Shown here: positions 1-6,625 of the stretch, piece after piece
Layout: each line of letters starts with the position of its first letter
Position numbering within the stretch: position 1 is the stretch's first letter
Source of the DNA: Methanobacteriota archaeon
Lineage (GTDB): Archaea; Methanobacteriota; Methanobacteria; Methanobacteriales; Methanobacteriaceae
Assembly: GCA_023440975.1 (NCBI GenBank)
Contig: JAEZRD010000001.1
Span: 1 to 20,817 of the forward strand
Direction of reading: 5' to 3'
Length of the DNA stretch: 20,817 nucleotides
The notes under the pieces: generated by a model
Databases searched by the model: none
What the model was told of the DNA's origin: nothing
What the model saw: only the letters and a program-made list of their open reading frames with translations
Made by a program: the position numbers and the translations under genes

Positions 1-192
1 ATAACATACCCAAATTATTGCAATAACTGAGAATGCTATTAAAGTTAAAAACATTGTGTTTAATACATTTTTCCTTTTAGCTAAGCCCCCATAAAAAAGG
101 GCTGCTCCTGGAATACTCATAAGTAATGCTAGAATTGTTGCTACAATTACCCATGCAGTATTTCCTGTATTTAATACTGCGATTGCTGCCAT
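1..192 (-). CDS. amt: Ammonium transporter Amt, second copy (N-terminal part, runs off window)
   Basis: This is the first 64 codons of an ammonium channel of the Amt/MEP/Rh family; the rest lies beyond the left edge. It starts at an ATG whose complement is at 190-192 and begins MAAIAVLNTG, followed by the first transmembrane helix and the GAALFYGGL motif typical of Amt helix M1. It matches the first 64 residues of the complete amt gene at 814-2034 at 53 of 64 positions by eye, so the two are recent paralogs. It lies downstream of glnK on the same strand but has its own promoter (TATA 292-299) and its own NrpR-like operator (251-268), suggesting independent, nitrogen-controlled transcription. 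Confidence 0.93.
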   Translation of the reverse strand, partial: MAAIAVLNTGNTAWVIVATILALLMSIPGAALFYGGLAKRKNVLNTMFLTLIAFSVIAIIWVCY

Positions 193-250
193 AAAAATCT
201 CTTTCTCTCAATATTTTTTTATTTTACAAAAAATTTTAATAATGTTAAAG

Positions 251-268
251 ACGGAAAACATCTTCCGT
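251..268 (-). promoter_or_regulatory. NrpR-type operator of the second amt gene
   Basis: A perfect inverted repeat, ACGGAA-N6-TTCCGT, contains GGAA-N6-TTCC at 253-266. That is the operator form known for the archaeal nitrogen repressor NrpR. It starts 26 bases downstream of the TATA box on the minus strand, over the expected transcription start, the right place for a repressor. The same palindrome with the same spacing occurs before the other amt gene. NrpR itself is not in the window, so the regulator assignment is by known consensus. Confidence 0.8.
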
Positions 269-291
269 ATTAATAAAGTTATTCACCGAGA

Positions 292-299
292 TATATAAA
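292..299 (-). promoter_or_regulatory. TATA box of the second amt gene
   Basis: TTTATATA on the minus strand is preceded by an A/T-rich BRE-like stretch. A start site about 25 bases downstream would fall near 268-272, at the edge of the NrpR-like palindrome, giving a leader of about 75-80 nt before the amt ATG. Confidence 0.7.
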
Positions 300-445
300 C
301 ATTTTGATAAAAAAACAATAGAAAGTAAAATAATAAAAAAATAGCATTAAAAAGTTTAAAAAAAAATATGAATTTGAATAATAATATATTAATTTAAAAA
401 AAATAAGTGAAAAAAAGGAGAAAAGGGTGGATAGAGATAAGTCAT

Positions 446-784
446 TTAGACTGCATCATCTCCTTTTTCCCCTGTTCTTATTCGGATGACATTATCAATT
501 GGTGAGATGAAAATCTTACCATCTCCAACTTCACCAGTTCTAGCAGCTTCAATAACCGCTTGACTAACTTCATCAACGTCTTCGTCTTTAACAATTAATT
601 CAACACGACTTTTTGGGATTAAATCAATACAATATTTAGATCCTCTGTAAGATTCTCTAATACCTAATTGTCTACCTCTCCCTTTAATCTCAGAGATATT
701 CATTCCATCACAACCAACTGCGATTAATGCTTTCTTTACCTCTTCCAATTTTTCTCCACGAATTACTGCGATTATTCTTTTCAT
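446..784 (-). CDS. glnK: Nitrogen regulatory protein P-II, GlnK
   Basis: This 112-residue PII trimer subunit has the usual family length. PII proteins sense 2-oxoglutarate and ATP/ADP and plug the ammonium channel when nitrogen is sufficient. The T-loop is intact (residues 37-55), with GRGRQLGIRESYRG and Tyr46 and Tyr51 at the classical positions. The B-loop TGEVGDGK spans 83-90, and the C-terminal RIRTGE motif is present. Whether Tyr51 is modified in this organism cannot be told; many archaeal PII proteins are not. It starts 29 bp after the amt stop and is very probably co-transcribed with it, the standard amt-glnK pairing, under the NrpR-like operator at 2239-2255. Confidence 0.97.
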   Translation of the reverse strand: MKRIIAVIRGEKLEEVKKALIAVGCDGMNISEIKGRGRQLGIRESYRGSKYCIDLIPKSRVELIVKDEDVDEVSQAVIEAARTGEVGDGKIFISPIDNVIRIRTGEKGDDAV

Positions 785-813
785 AAATATCAGATCCCAT
801 TACACATTAATTT

Positions 814-2034
814 TTATAAATTGTATCCAGATTCCTCGTGAAGGTTTGTGTCTAATCCTTCTACTTCTACTTTTTCTTCTACTCTTATACCCATAGTCAT
901 ATCAAGCACTTTAGCAATAATGTAACTTACTACAAATGCATATACTACGGAAACACATACTGCAATAACTTGTATTCCTAATTGTCCAGGATTACCATAT
1001 AATAATCCTGATGCTGCAGAATTTATGAAAGGTGATGCAAATATACCTGTTGCAAGTGCTCCCCATATACCAGAACATCCGTGAACACCAAATACATCTA
1101 AAGCATCATCATAACCAAGTTTTTCTTTTAAGTAGTATACTGCGAAGTATGATACACATGATGCTCCTAGACCAATTACTATTGAAGCAGGTACATCAAC
1201 AAATCCTGCTGCTGGTGTAATTGCAACTAATCCTGCAATTAACCCAGTAATTGCACCTAATACTGTTGGTTTTCCAACTTTTATTGTATCAATAATACAC
1301 CATACTATGAGACCTACACATGCTGCAACTATACTGACAAGTATTGCACTACTTGCTAGTCCCCCTGCTGTTAATGCAGATCCTCCATTGAATCCTAACC
1401 ATCCAAAGAATAGGAATGCTGCACCCAGTACTGAGTATCCGAGGTTATGTGGTAATAATGTTTTTTCTTTACGAGTTCCTAATACTAGAGCTAATGCTAA
1501 TGCGGATACACCACAGTTAATATGTACAACTGTACCCCCTGCAAAATCGAGAGCTCCGAGGTTCATTAACCAACCTCCACCCCATACCCAGTGGCATATT
1601 GGGATGTATATAAGAGTTACCCATGCAATGATATATATTATCCATGCGCTTGTTTTCATTCTTCCGACGATTGCACCTGATATAAGTGCTCCGGTTAATG
1701 CTGCGAAAGTTAATTGGAAAGTAACATAAAGTATTGTTGGGATAGAACCATTCATGCCGTCAGGTGAGATTCCTGTCATGAACAGATTTGTTGGTGATCC
1801 AATTATTCCACTTATTGATGAACCGAAAGCTACTTGATATCCATAACATACCCAGATTACTGCAATAATTGAGAATGCTATTAAAGTTAAGAACATTGTG
1901 TTTAGTACGTTTTTCTTTTTAGTTAATCCACCATAAAAAAAGGCGGCTCCAGGTATACTCATGAGTAATACTAAGATTGTTGCTACAATTACCCATGATG
2001 TATCTCCTGAACTTAATGCTGCGATTGCTGCCAT
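814..2034 (-). CDS. amt: Ammonium transporter Amt (complete copy)
   Basis: A full-length ammonium channel of 406 residues with about eleven transmembrane helices. The conserved pore twin histidines are present as H171 (GGTVVHINCG) and H318 (FGVHGCSGIWGA), as is D163, equivalent to the structural aspartate near the recruitment site. The pore phenylalanine region FQLTF lies near 106-110. The cytoplasmic C-terminus (about 380-406) is the part GlnK contacts in this family. The start is ATG at 2032-2034, with a purine-rich AAGAGAAAAAGAT before it. The gene leads the amt-glnK transcript, with a leader of about 220 nt from the predicted start site near 2258. The paralog at 1-192 indicates a tandem duplication. 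Confidence 0.98.
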   Translation of the reverse strand: MAAIAALSSGDTSWVIVATILVLLMSIPGAAFFYGGLTKKKNVLNTMFLTLIAFSIIAVIWVCYGYQVAFGSSISGIIGSPTNLFMTGISPDGMNGSIPTILYVTFQLTFAALTGALISGAIVGRMKTSAWIIYIIAWVTLIYIPICHWVWGGGWLMNLGALDFAGGTVVHINCGVSALALALVLGTRKEKTLLPHNLGYSVLGAAFLFFGWLGFNGGSALTAGGLASSAILVSIVAACVGLIVWCIIDTIKVGKPTVLGAITGLIAGLVAITPAAGFVDVPASIVIGLGASCVSYFAVYYLKEKLGYDDALDVFGVHGCSGIWGALATGIFASPFINSAASGLLYGNPGQLGIQVIAVCVSVVYAFVVSYIIAKVLDMTMGIRVEEKVEVEGLDTNLHEESGYNL

Positions 2035-2238
2035 AAATATCTTTTTCTCTTAAAAATTTTTATTTAATAAATTTTGGTTTTGTAAATTATACCATGAAAA
2101 AATTTTGAATAAACTTAATGATATAAAAGTTTTTTAGCTTATAAATTATGAATTTTTTTGAATTGGTTTTATTTTTGTAAAATATCTACATTGACGAATC
2201 ATTATTTTGTTTATTCAAAAAATTTTTAATGGCGGAAA

Positions 2239-2255
2239 ACGGAAACCGTCTTCCG
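2239..2255 (-). promoter_or_regulatory. NrpR-type operator of the amt-glnK operon
   Basis: ACGGAA-N6-TTCCG, with GGAA-N6-TTCC at 2241-2254, matches the NrpR operator form. It starts 26 bases downstream of the TATA box at 2280-2287, exactly the spacing seen for the other amt gene. A further CGGAA half-site is at 2233-2237, which could help a second dimer bind. Confidence 0.8.
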
Positions 2256-2279
2256 ATATAATAAAGTAGTAATTCTTAA

Positions 2280-2287
2280 TATATAAA
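2280..2287 (-). promoter_or_regulatory. TATA box of the amt-glnK operon
   Basis: TTTATATA on the minus strand lies in a block (about 2271-2300) that is nearly the same as 283-312 upstream of the second amt gene. The conservation of this block in otherwise drifting A/T-rich spacer supports function. Confidence 0.7.
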
Positions 2288-2545
2288 CATTTTGGTCAAA
2301 AAAATAAAAAACAAAACCCTGAAAAAACAATTAAAATAAAAAATTAACCATAAAAATAACTTAAAATAAAAAAAACCAAAAATAAATACCCATAAAACAG
2401 AATAAATTAATAAAAAACAAATAATAAAAAAACAAAACAAAAAAATTTAAAAAAAATAAATTAAATAAAATACCGGAAAAAATAAAAAATAAGATCAAAC
2501 AAGGAAAAAACTTCAAAAAAAAATACTTAGCACAAAATAGAATAA

Positions 2546-2553
2546 TATATAAA
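2546..2553 (+). promoter_or_regulatory. Probable TATA box of the exported N/T/S-rich protein gene
   Basis: TATATAAA on the plus strand, with a predicted start site near 2575 and a leader of about 80 nt. It is the only strong TATA-like octamer in the 300 bp upstream of the gene. Confidence 0.4.
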
Positions 2554-2658
2554 TGATAAAAAAATAAATATTAAAAATGTATAATAACTAAAAATCAAAT
2601 ATTATACAAAAAGAATAAACTGTTTTAAAAAAAAAATTTATAGAACTAGGTGTCGAAC

Positions 2659-3003
2659 TTGAATCCAATAACAAAAGGAAATATAATAGTTATTTTAACA
2701 ATCGCTTTGTTAGCATTAAGTTTGAGCAGCGTAGCTGCTCATTTAACAGGGAATATAATAACTAACAGCCTGTACCCAACAGGCGATTCAAGTAAATTAA
2801 CTACAATTGATAATGGTAATTTCACACCTAATACAAATCAAATGTCTAACAATAATTCAACTTCTGATGAAAACAACACTACAATAAGTGAAAACACAAG
2901 TAAAAACACATCAGTAAGTGAAAACACAACTTCAGACAACACCAGTAAAAACACTGGAGATAATAAAAGCTTAACTGAAGAAGTATCTGAAATATTGCAA
3001 TAA
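2659..3003 (+). CDS. Small exported or membrane-anchored Asn/Thr/Ser-rich protein, unknown function
   Basis: No family is recognised. There is one hydrophobic N-terminal segment (about 20 residues, ending SLSSVAA), which acts as a signal peptide or anchor. A hydrophilic outer part follows, dominated by N, T, S, D and E, with a short repeat (NTSKNT twice) and at least ten N-x-S/T sequons, the acceptor sites of archaeal N-glycosylation. The start is a choice: GTG at 2650 overlaps the ribosome-binding AGGTG (2648-2652), while TTG at 2659 sits 6 nt behind it. TTG at 2659 is preferred and gives 114 residues. It is probably a cell-surface protein; function unknown. Confidence 0.65.
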   Translation: MNPITKGNIIVILTIALLALSLSSVAAHLTGNIITNSLYPTGDSSKLTTIDNGNFTPNTNQMSNNNSTSDENNTTISENTSKNTSVSENTTSDNTSKNTGDNKSLTEEVSEILQ

Positions 3004-3086
3004 AAAAAATTAGACATATAACTTAAACATTATCAGTATAATACATATTATATTAGATAATTTACTTTTTTAATTAATAATTTAAC

Positions 3087-3104
3087 TAACATGTGAATAT
3101 GTTA
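3087..3104 (+). promoter_or_regulatory. Candidate operator: 6-6-6 inverted repeat upstream of the XRE-cupin operon
   Basis: TAACAT-GTGAAT-ATGTTA is a perfect inverted repeat in the 187-bp spacer before the regulator gene. A TATA-like TTTTATAT lies at about 3129-3136, so the repeat is just upstream of the promoter. Autoregulation by the XRE-family protein is an inference from position. Confidence 0.4.
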
Positions 3105-3190
3105 AATTAAAATTAATCAAATTAAAAATTTTATATTATTAACTTTATTATTAAATTACAAAAAACAATCAAAAAAAAAAGGAAGATACA

Positions 3191-3769
3191 ATGAGTGAAA
3201 AAAACAGCATTGGAATTAAAGTAAAACAAATGAGAGAAACTCAACAAATGAGTGAAGAACAACTATCAGAAAATAGTGGAGTAAGCTTAAAAATAGTTAA
3301 AGCTATAGAAAACGGAGATGTAGTTCCTTCCCTCACACCATTAACCAAAATTTCAAGAGCATTAGGTGTAAGACTTGGAACATTCTTAGATGACACCCCT
3401 GAAGAAGATCCAATAATAGTAAGACAAGGAAAAAGTAATCATACCGTATACTTTTCTGGTAGAGAAAATGTTACAAATAATTCCAATCTTGAATTTAATG
3501 CATTAGGTGCTGGAAAAGTTGATAGACATATGGAACCCTTCATAATAGATGTTGAATCTAAAGAAGATGAATACGAATTATCCTCTCACGAAGGAGAAGA
3601 ATTCATTTATGTATTAAATGGAGATATTGAATTAGAATATGGTCAAGAAACATATGTTTTAAACAAAAACGACAGTGTCTACTACGATGGTATAGTACCA
3701 CACCACTTACATTCATACAATAAAGAAAAATCCCAAATTTTAGCAGTGCTTTACACTCCAATGGATTAA
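3191..3769 (+). CDS. XRE-family transcriptional regulator with C-terminal cupin domain
   Basis: 192 residues. The N-terminal helix-turn-helix of XRE type is at about 8-63 (GIKVKQMRE, then LSENSGVSLKIVKAIENG as the recognition region). A linker follows, then a cupin_2 barrel at about 110-190. The cupin has HEGEEFIYVLNGDIEL (133-148) and DSVYYDGIVPHHLHSYN (161-177), which carry the usual metal-site histidines and glutamates. Proteins of this layout usually sense a small ligand through the cupin domain. The start is ATG with GGAAG 6 nt upstream. It heads an operon with two hot-dog proteins and an acyl-CoA synthetase, so an acyl or carboxylate ligand is a reasonable guess but not shown. Confidence 0.9.
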   Translation: MSEKNSIGIKVKQMRETQQMSEEQLSENSGVSLKIVKAIENGDVVPSLTPLTKISRALGVRLGTFLDDTPEEDPIIVRQGKSNHTVYFSGRENVTNNSNLEFNALGAGKVDRHMEPFIIDVESKEDEYELSSHEGEEFIYVLNGDIELEYGQETYVLNKNDSVYYDGIVPHHLHSYNKEKSQILAVLYTPMD

Positions 3770-3812
3770 AAAAAAAGAAAATAATGATTGAGAAAAAAAA
3801 TAGATGATACAA

Positions 3813-4253
3813 ATGTATGAAATAACAGTAACACCCCGTTTTGGAGACATAGACGGATTAAAACATGTGAACAATAATAAGATTGTAGACTGGTTCGAAC
3901 TTGCAAGAAACGATATATTCAGATTCTTCACACCAAATTTGAGTTTGGAAGATGAAGACTGGAAATTAATACTTGTACACAATGAAGCAAACTTCGTTAA
4001 CCAAACAAGATTTGGAAAAGAAGTAACCATCTTATCTTACATATTACGTGTTGGGAAAACATCATTCACAACAGGAGAAGAAGCATGGCAAGATGGAGAA
4101 CTAAAAGCTACTGGAAAAAGTGTTACTGTATACTATGATTGGGTAAATGATGAAAGTATGAATATACCCGAAGATATTAAAGAAAAACTCAATCAACATT
4201 TAATTAAGGAAGAAGATATTGGTAAACACGTCCCAAGTATGAAGGTGCAATAA
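3813..4253 (+). CDS. Hot-dog fold acyl-CoA thioesterase-like protein, copy 1
   Basis: A 4HBT/YbgC-type hot-dog protein of about 146 residues; the family hydrolyses acyl-CoA thioesters. The signature FGDIDGLKHVNN near the N-terminus contains the aspartate (D14 from this start) that aligns with the catalytic Asp of 4-hydroxybenzoyl-CoA thioesterase, plus the HVNN turn. An upstream in-frame ATG at 3804 exists. The ATG at 3813 is chosen because the next gene's product begins MFEITV in line with MYEITV here, and AGATGAT, close to the consensus ribosome-binding site, lies 4 nt before it. It is 2 bp from the following paralog, in one operon with the regulator and synthetase. Substrate unknown. Confidence 0.85.
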   Translation: MYEITVTPRFGDIDGLKHVNNNKIVDWFELARNDIFRFFTPNLSLEDEDWKLILVHNEANFVNQTRFGKEVTILSYILRVGKTSFTTGEEAWQDGELKATGKSVTVYYDWVNDESMNIPEDIKEKLNQHLIKEEDIGKHVPSMKVQ

Positions 4254-4255
4254 AC

Positions 4256-4711
4256 ATGTTTGAAATAACAGTACAACCACAATTTGGTGATGTTGATGCA
4301 ATGAGATGTGTGAATAACACAGTAATAGGAAACTGGTTTGAAGTAGGAAGAAACGATATATTCAGATTCTTCACACCCGATTTAGACCTACATTATGACA
4401 AATGGAAACTAATAATGCTTAGAACAGAAAACGATTTTGTAGGTAAAACAGAATACGGAAAAGATGTCCTAATAAAATCATACATATTACATGTTGGAAA
4501 CACCTCATTCATAACTGGACATGAAGCATGGCAAGATGGAGAACTAAAAGCTAAAGGTAAATCTGTTGTAGTGAATTTTAATTTCATGGAACAACATAAA
4601 GAACCAATACCTGAAGATGTTAAAGAAAAATTAAGAGAACATTTAATCTCAGAAGACGAAATAGCAAATGATTGTTTTTTAAATAAAGGAAAAAAAGATA
4701 AAAAAAATTAG
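4256..4711 (+). CDS. Hot-dog fold acyl-CoA thioesterase-like protein, copy 2
   Basis: 151 residues, a clear tandem duplicate of the preceding gene. Long shared blocks include RNDIFRFFTP and EAWQDGELKA. The aspartate equivalent to the catalytic residue is kept (FGDVD), but the HVNN turn is changed to CVNN and the substrate-facing region differs (HYDKWKLIMLRTEND). It could have a different substrate or form a heteromer with copy 1. The C-terminus has a lysine-rich tail (GKKDKKN). The start is ATG with AAGGTG 8 nt upstream, inside the end of copy 1. The stop codon abuts the acyl-CoA synthetase start region. Confidence 0.85.
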   Translation: MFEITVQPQFGDVDAMRCVNNTVIGNWFEVGRNDIFRFFTPDLDLHYDKWKLIMLRTENDFVGKTEYGKDVLIKSYILHVGNTSFITGHEAWQDGELKAKGKSVVVNFNFMEQHKEPIPEDVKEKLREHLISEDEIANDCFLNKGKKDKKN

Positions 4712-6388
4712 GTGGTGTTTAAAATTTCAGAATTATTTACAGAAAAAGGATTAGGAGAATTCTTTGAAGACATGGCGAAAAAACAACCGGATCATGACTT
4801 CTTAGTATACCCAGATAGAGGACTTCGTTTCTCTTACAAAGAATTTGATGAACGTGCAGATAATCTAGCAAAAGGATTACTTGGAATAGGAATAGAAAAA
4901 GGAGACCATGTGGGAATATGGGCTAAAAATGTACCAGAATGGTTAACTTTCATGTTTGCAACAGCAAAAATAGGAGCAGTACTTGTAACAATGAATACTG
5001 CATATCAAAAACACGAAGTAGATTATGTATTAAAACAATCAGACATGAAAGCAATAGCAATGACTGATGGATTCCGTGACACTTCATATTTTGATATAAT
5101 GTATGAACTCGTGCCTGAAATGAAAACTCAAGCTCGTGGAAACTTACATAGTCCAAAATATCCTCATCTTAAAGATATTATTTATATTGGTCAGAGAAAA
5201 CATCGTGGAATGTATAATACTAACGAATTACTCTTACTTGGACAAAATATTCCAGATGAAGAATTAAAAGAAGCAAAAAGTAATGTTACTCAAAATGATG
5301 TTATTAATATGCAGTATACTAGTGGAACAGAAGGATTCCCTAAAGGTGTAATGTTAACAAGTCGTAACATTGTAAATGATGGTTATTATATTGGGGAAAA
5401 CATGAATTACTCTAATAAAGATCGTTTATGTCTTATTGTACCACTTTTCCACTGCTTCGGTACTGTTCTCGGAGTAATGGCGGTGATTACTCATGGAGCA
5501 ACACTTGTAATGCTTGAAGAATTCAATCCATTACTCACATTATCTTCTATTCAAAAAGAAAAATGTACTAGTGTTTATGGTGTTCCTACAATGTTTATTG
5601 CAGAATTAAACCATCCAATGTTTGATATGTTTGATTTAAGTAGCTTACGTACTGGTATTATGGCAGGATCAACTTGTCCTGTTGAAACCATGAAAGAAGT
5701 TATTGATAAAATGAACATGAAAGAAATCACAAGTGTATATGGTTTAACTGAAGCTGCACCAGGATTCACTCAAACATGTGCAGAAGATACATTTGAAAAG
5801 AAAATTAACACTGTTGGAAGAAAATTCCCTAATATTGAAGTTAAAATTATAGATCCTGAAACTGGTGAAACACTTGGACCAAATGAAACTGGAGAAATCA
5901 TGTGTCGAGGATTTAATGTAATGAAGGGATATTATAATATGCCTGAAAAAACTGCTGAAACTATTGAACCTGATGGATGGTTACATAGTGGAGATTTAGC
6001 TACAGTAGATGAAGATGGATATTATTCAATTGTTGGTCGTATTAAAGATATGATTATTCGTGGAGGGGAAAATATTTACCCTCGTGAAATTGAAGAGTAT
6101 TTATTCACTCATCCTTGTGTTAGAGATGTTCAAGTAGCAGGAATTCCTGATGAAAAATATGGTGAAATCGTTGGAGCATTCATTATTAAAGAAGATGATT
6201 GTGATGATGTTACAGAAGCAGATATTCGGGATTTCTGTATTGGGAATATTGCAAGATTTAAAGTTCCTAAATATGTTTTCTTTGTTGAAGATTTCCCACT
6301 TACTACTAGTGGAAAAATTATGAAGTATAAGTTTGGTGAAATTGGACTTAAACTTCTTGAGGAACGAAAAGCAAATGGAGAATTATAA
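4712..6388 (+). CDS. AMP-forming acyl-CoA synthetase (ANL superfamily)
   Basis: 558 residues, the usual length. It activates a carboxylic acid with ATP to an acyl-adenylate, then forms the CoA thioester. The motifs are complete: TSGTEGFPKG (203-212, ATP-binding loop), YGLTE (343-347), the HSGDLATVDEDG block (426-436), hinge GRIKD (442-446) and the C-terminal SGKIMK with catalytic Lys535. It resembles medium-chain or FadD-like synthetases more than acetyl-CoA synthetase; the exact acid cannot be read from the sequence. The start is uncertain: GTG at 4712 and 4715 both overlap the Shine-Dalgarno AGGTGGTG (4710-4717). ATT at 4724 is better spaced but non-canonical. It is last in the regulator/hot-dog operon. 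Confidence 0.95.
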   Translation: MVFKISELFTEKGLGEFFEDMAKKQPDHDFLVYPDRGLRFSYKEFDERADNLAKGLLGIGIEKGDHVGIWAKNVPEWLTFMFATAKIGAVLVTMNTAYQKHEVDYVLKQSDMKAIAMTDGFRDTSYFDIMYELVPEMKTQARGNLHSPKYPHLKDIIYIGQRKHRGMYNTNELLLLGQNIPDEELKEAKSNVTQNDVINMQYTSGTEGFPKGVMLTSRNIVNDGYYIGENMNYSNKDRLCLIVPLFHCFGTVLGVMAVITHGATLVMLEEFNPLLTLSSIQKEKCTSVYGVPTMFIAELNHPMFDMFDLSSLRTGIMAGSTCPVETMKEVIDKMNMKEITSVYGLTEAAPGFTQTCAEDTFEKKINTVGRKFPNIEVKIIDPETGETLGPNETGEIMCRGFNVMKGYYNMPEKTAETIEPDGWLHSGDLATVDEDGYYSIVGRIKDMIIRGGENIYPREIEEYLFTHPCVRDVQVAGIPDEKYGEIVGAFIIKEDDCDDVTEADIRDFCIGNIARFKVPKYVFFVEDFPLTTSGKIMKYKFGEIGLKLLEERKANGEL

Positions 6389-6446
6389 TCTTTTTTAGAT
6401 AATTCTCTTTAATTTTTTTTATTTTTACTTTTTCTACTTTTTTTTA
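6378..6446 (+). terminator. Terminator of the acyl-CoA synthetase operon (hairpin over stop codon)
   Basis: A 9-bp perfect stem (6378-6386 with 6399-6407) includes the first base of the TAA stop. Several T runs up to about 6446 follow, a hairpin plus U-tract structure. Confidence 0.65.
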
Positions 6447-6543
6447 AAACTTTATTAATTTTTATAATTGAATGTATATTCCATAGTAATTATTAACATA
6501 ATTATAGAATACTATTGATTTAAACAAAAATAAGATTTAAAAT

Positions 6544-6611
6544 AATGAAAGTTTCATTGAAACTTTTATTTTAATAAAATTTAGATTCAATTTAATTGAT
6601 AGAATGAATCT
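6544..6611. terminator. Two hairpins between convergent genes
   Basis: A 9-bp perfect inverted repeat with a 1-base centre (6548-6566) extends by wobble and A-T pairs to 6544-6570. A second repeat has 7-bp arms at 6583-6589 and 6605-6611. They lie between the acyl-CoA synthetase (plus) and the cation transporter (minus), so they may end or protect either mRNA. Confidence 0.45.
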
Positions 6612-6625
6612 TAAGAAAAATAGGT

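Larger units (their letters stand above)
193..445. other. Intergenic region between glnK and the second amt
   Basis: No gene is seen. Besides the amt promoter and operator, the minus strand just after the glnK stop is pyrimidine-rich, with T runs at roughly 394-425. This would serve as a U-tract terminator for the amt-glnK transcript. The 300-400 segment is A-rich low-complexity sequence. Confidence 0.6.
2035..2649. other. 615-bp intergenic region between divergent amt and the exported protein gene
   Basis: No gene is seen. The left part holds the amt leader, operator and promoter (2239-2287). From about 2295 to 2530 the plus strand is overwhelmingly A with very few G, low-complexity sequence. 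A plus-strand TATA-like element (TATATAAA at 2546-2553) could drive the gene starting near 2659. Confidence 0.6.

Noticed and set aside
1307..1729. Plus-strand ORF of 140 codons antisense to amt
   Set aside because: It lies wholly inside the well-supported amt gene, has no ribosome-binding site and has an odd composition (Pro/Asn/Ala-rich), typical of a reverse-frame shadow.
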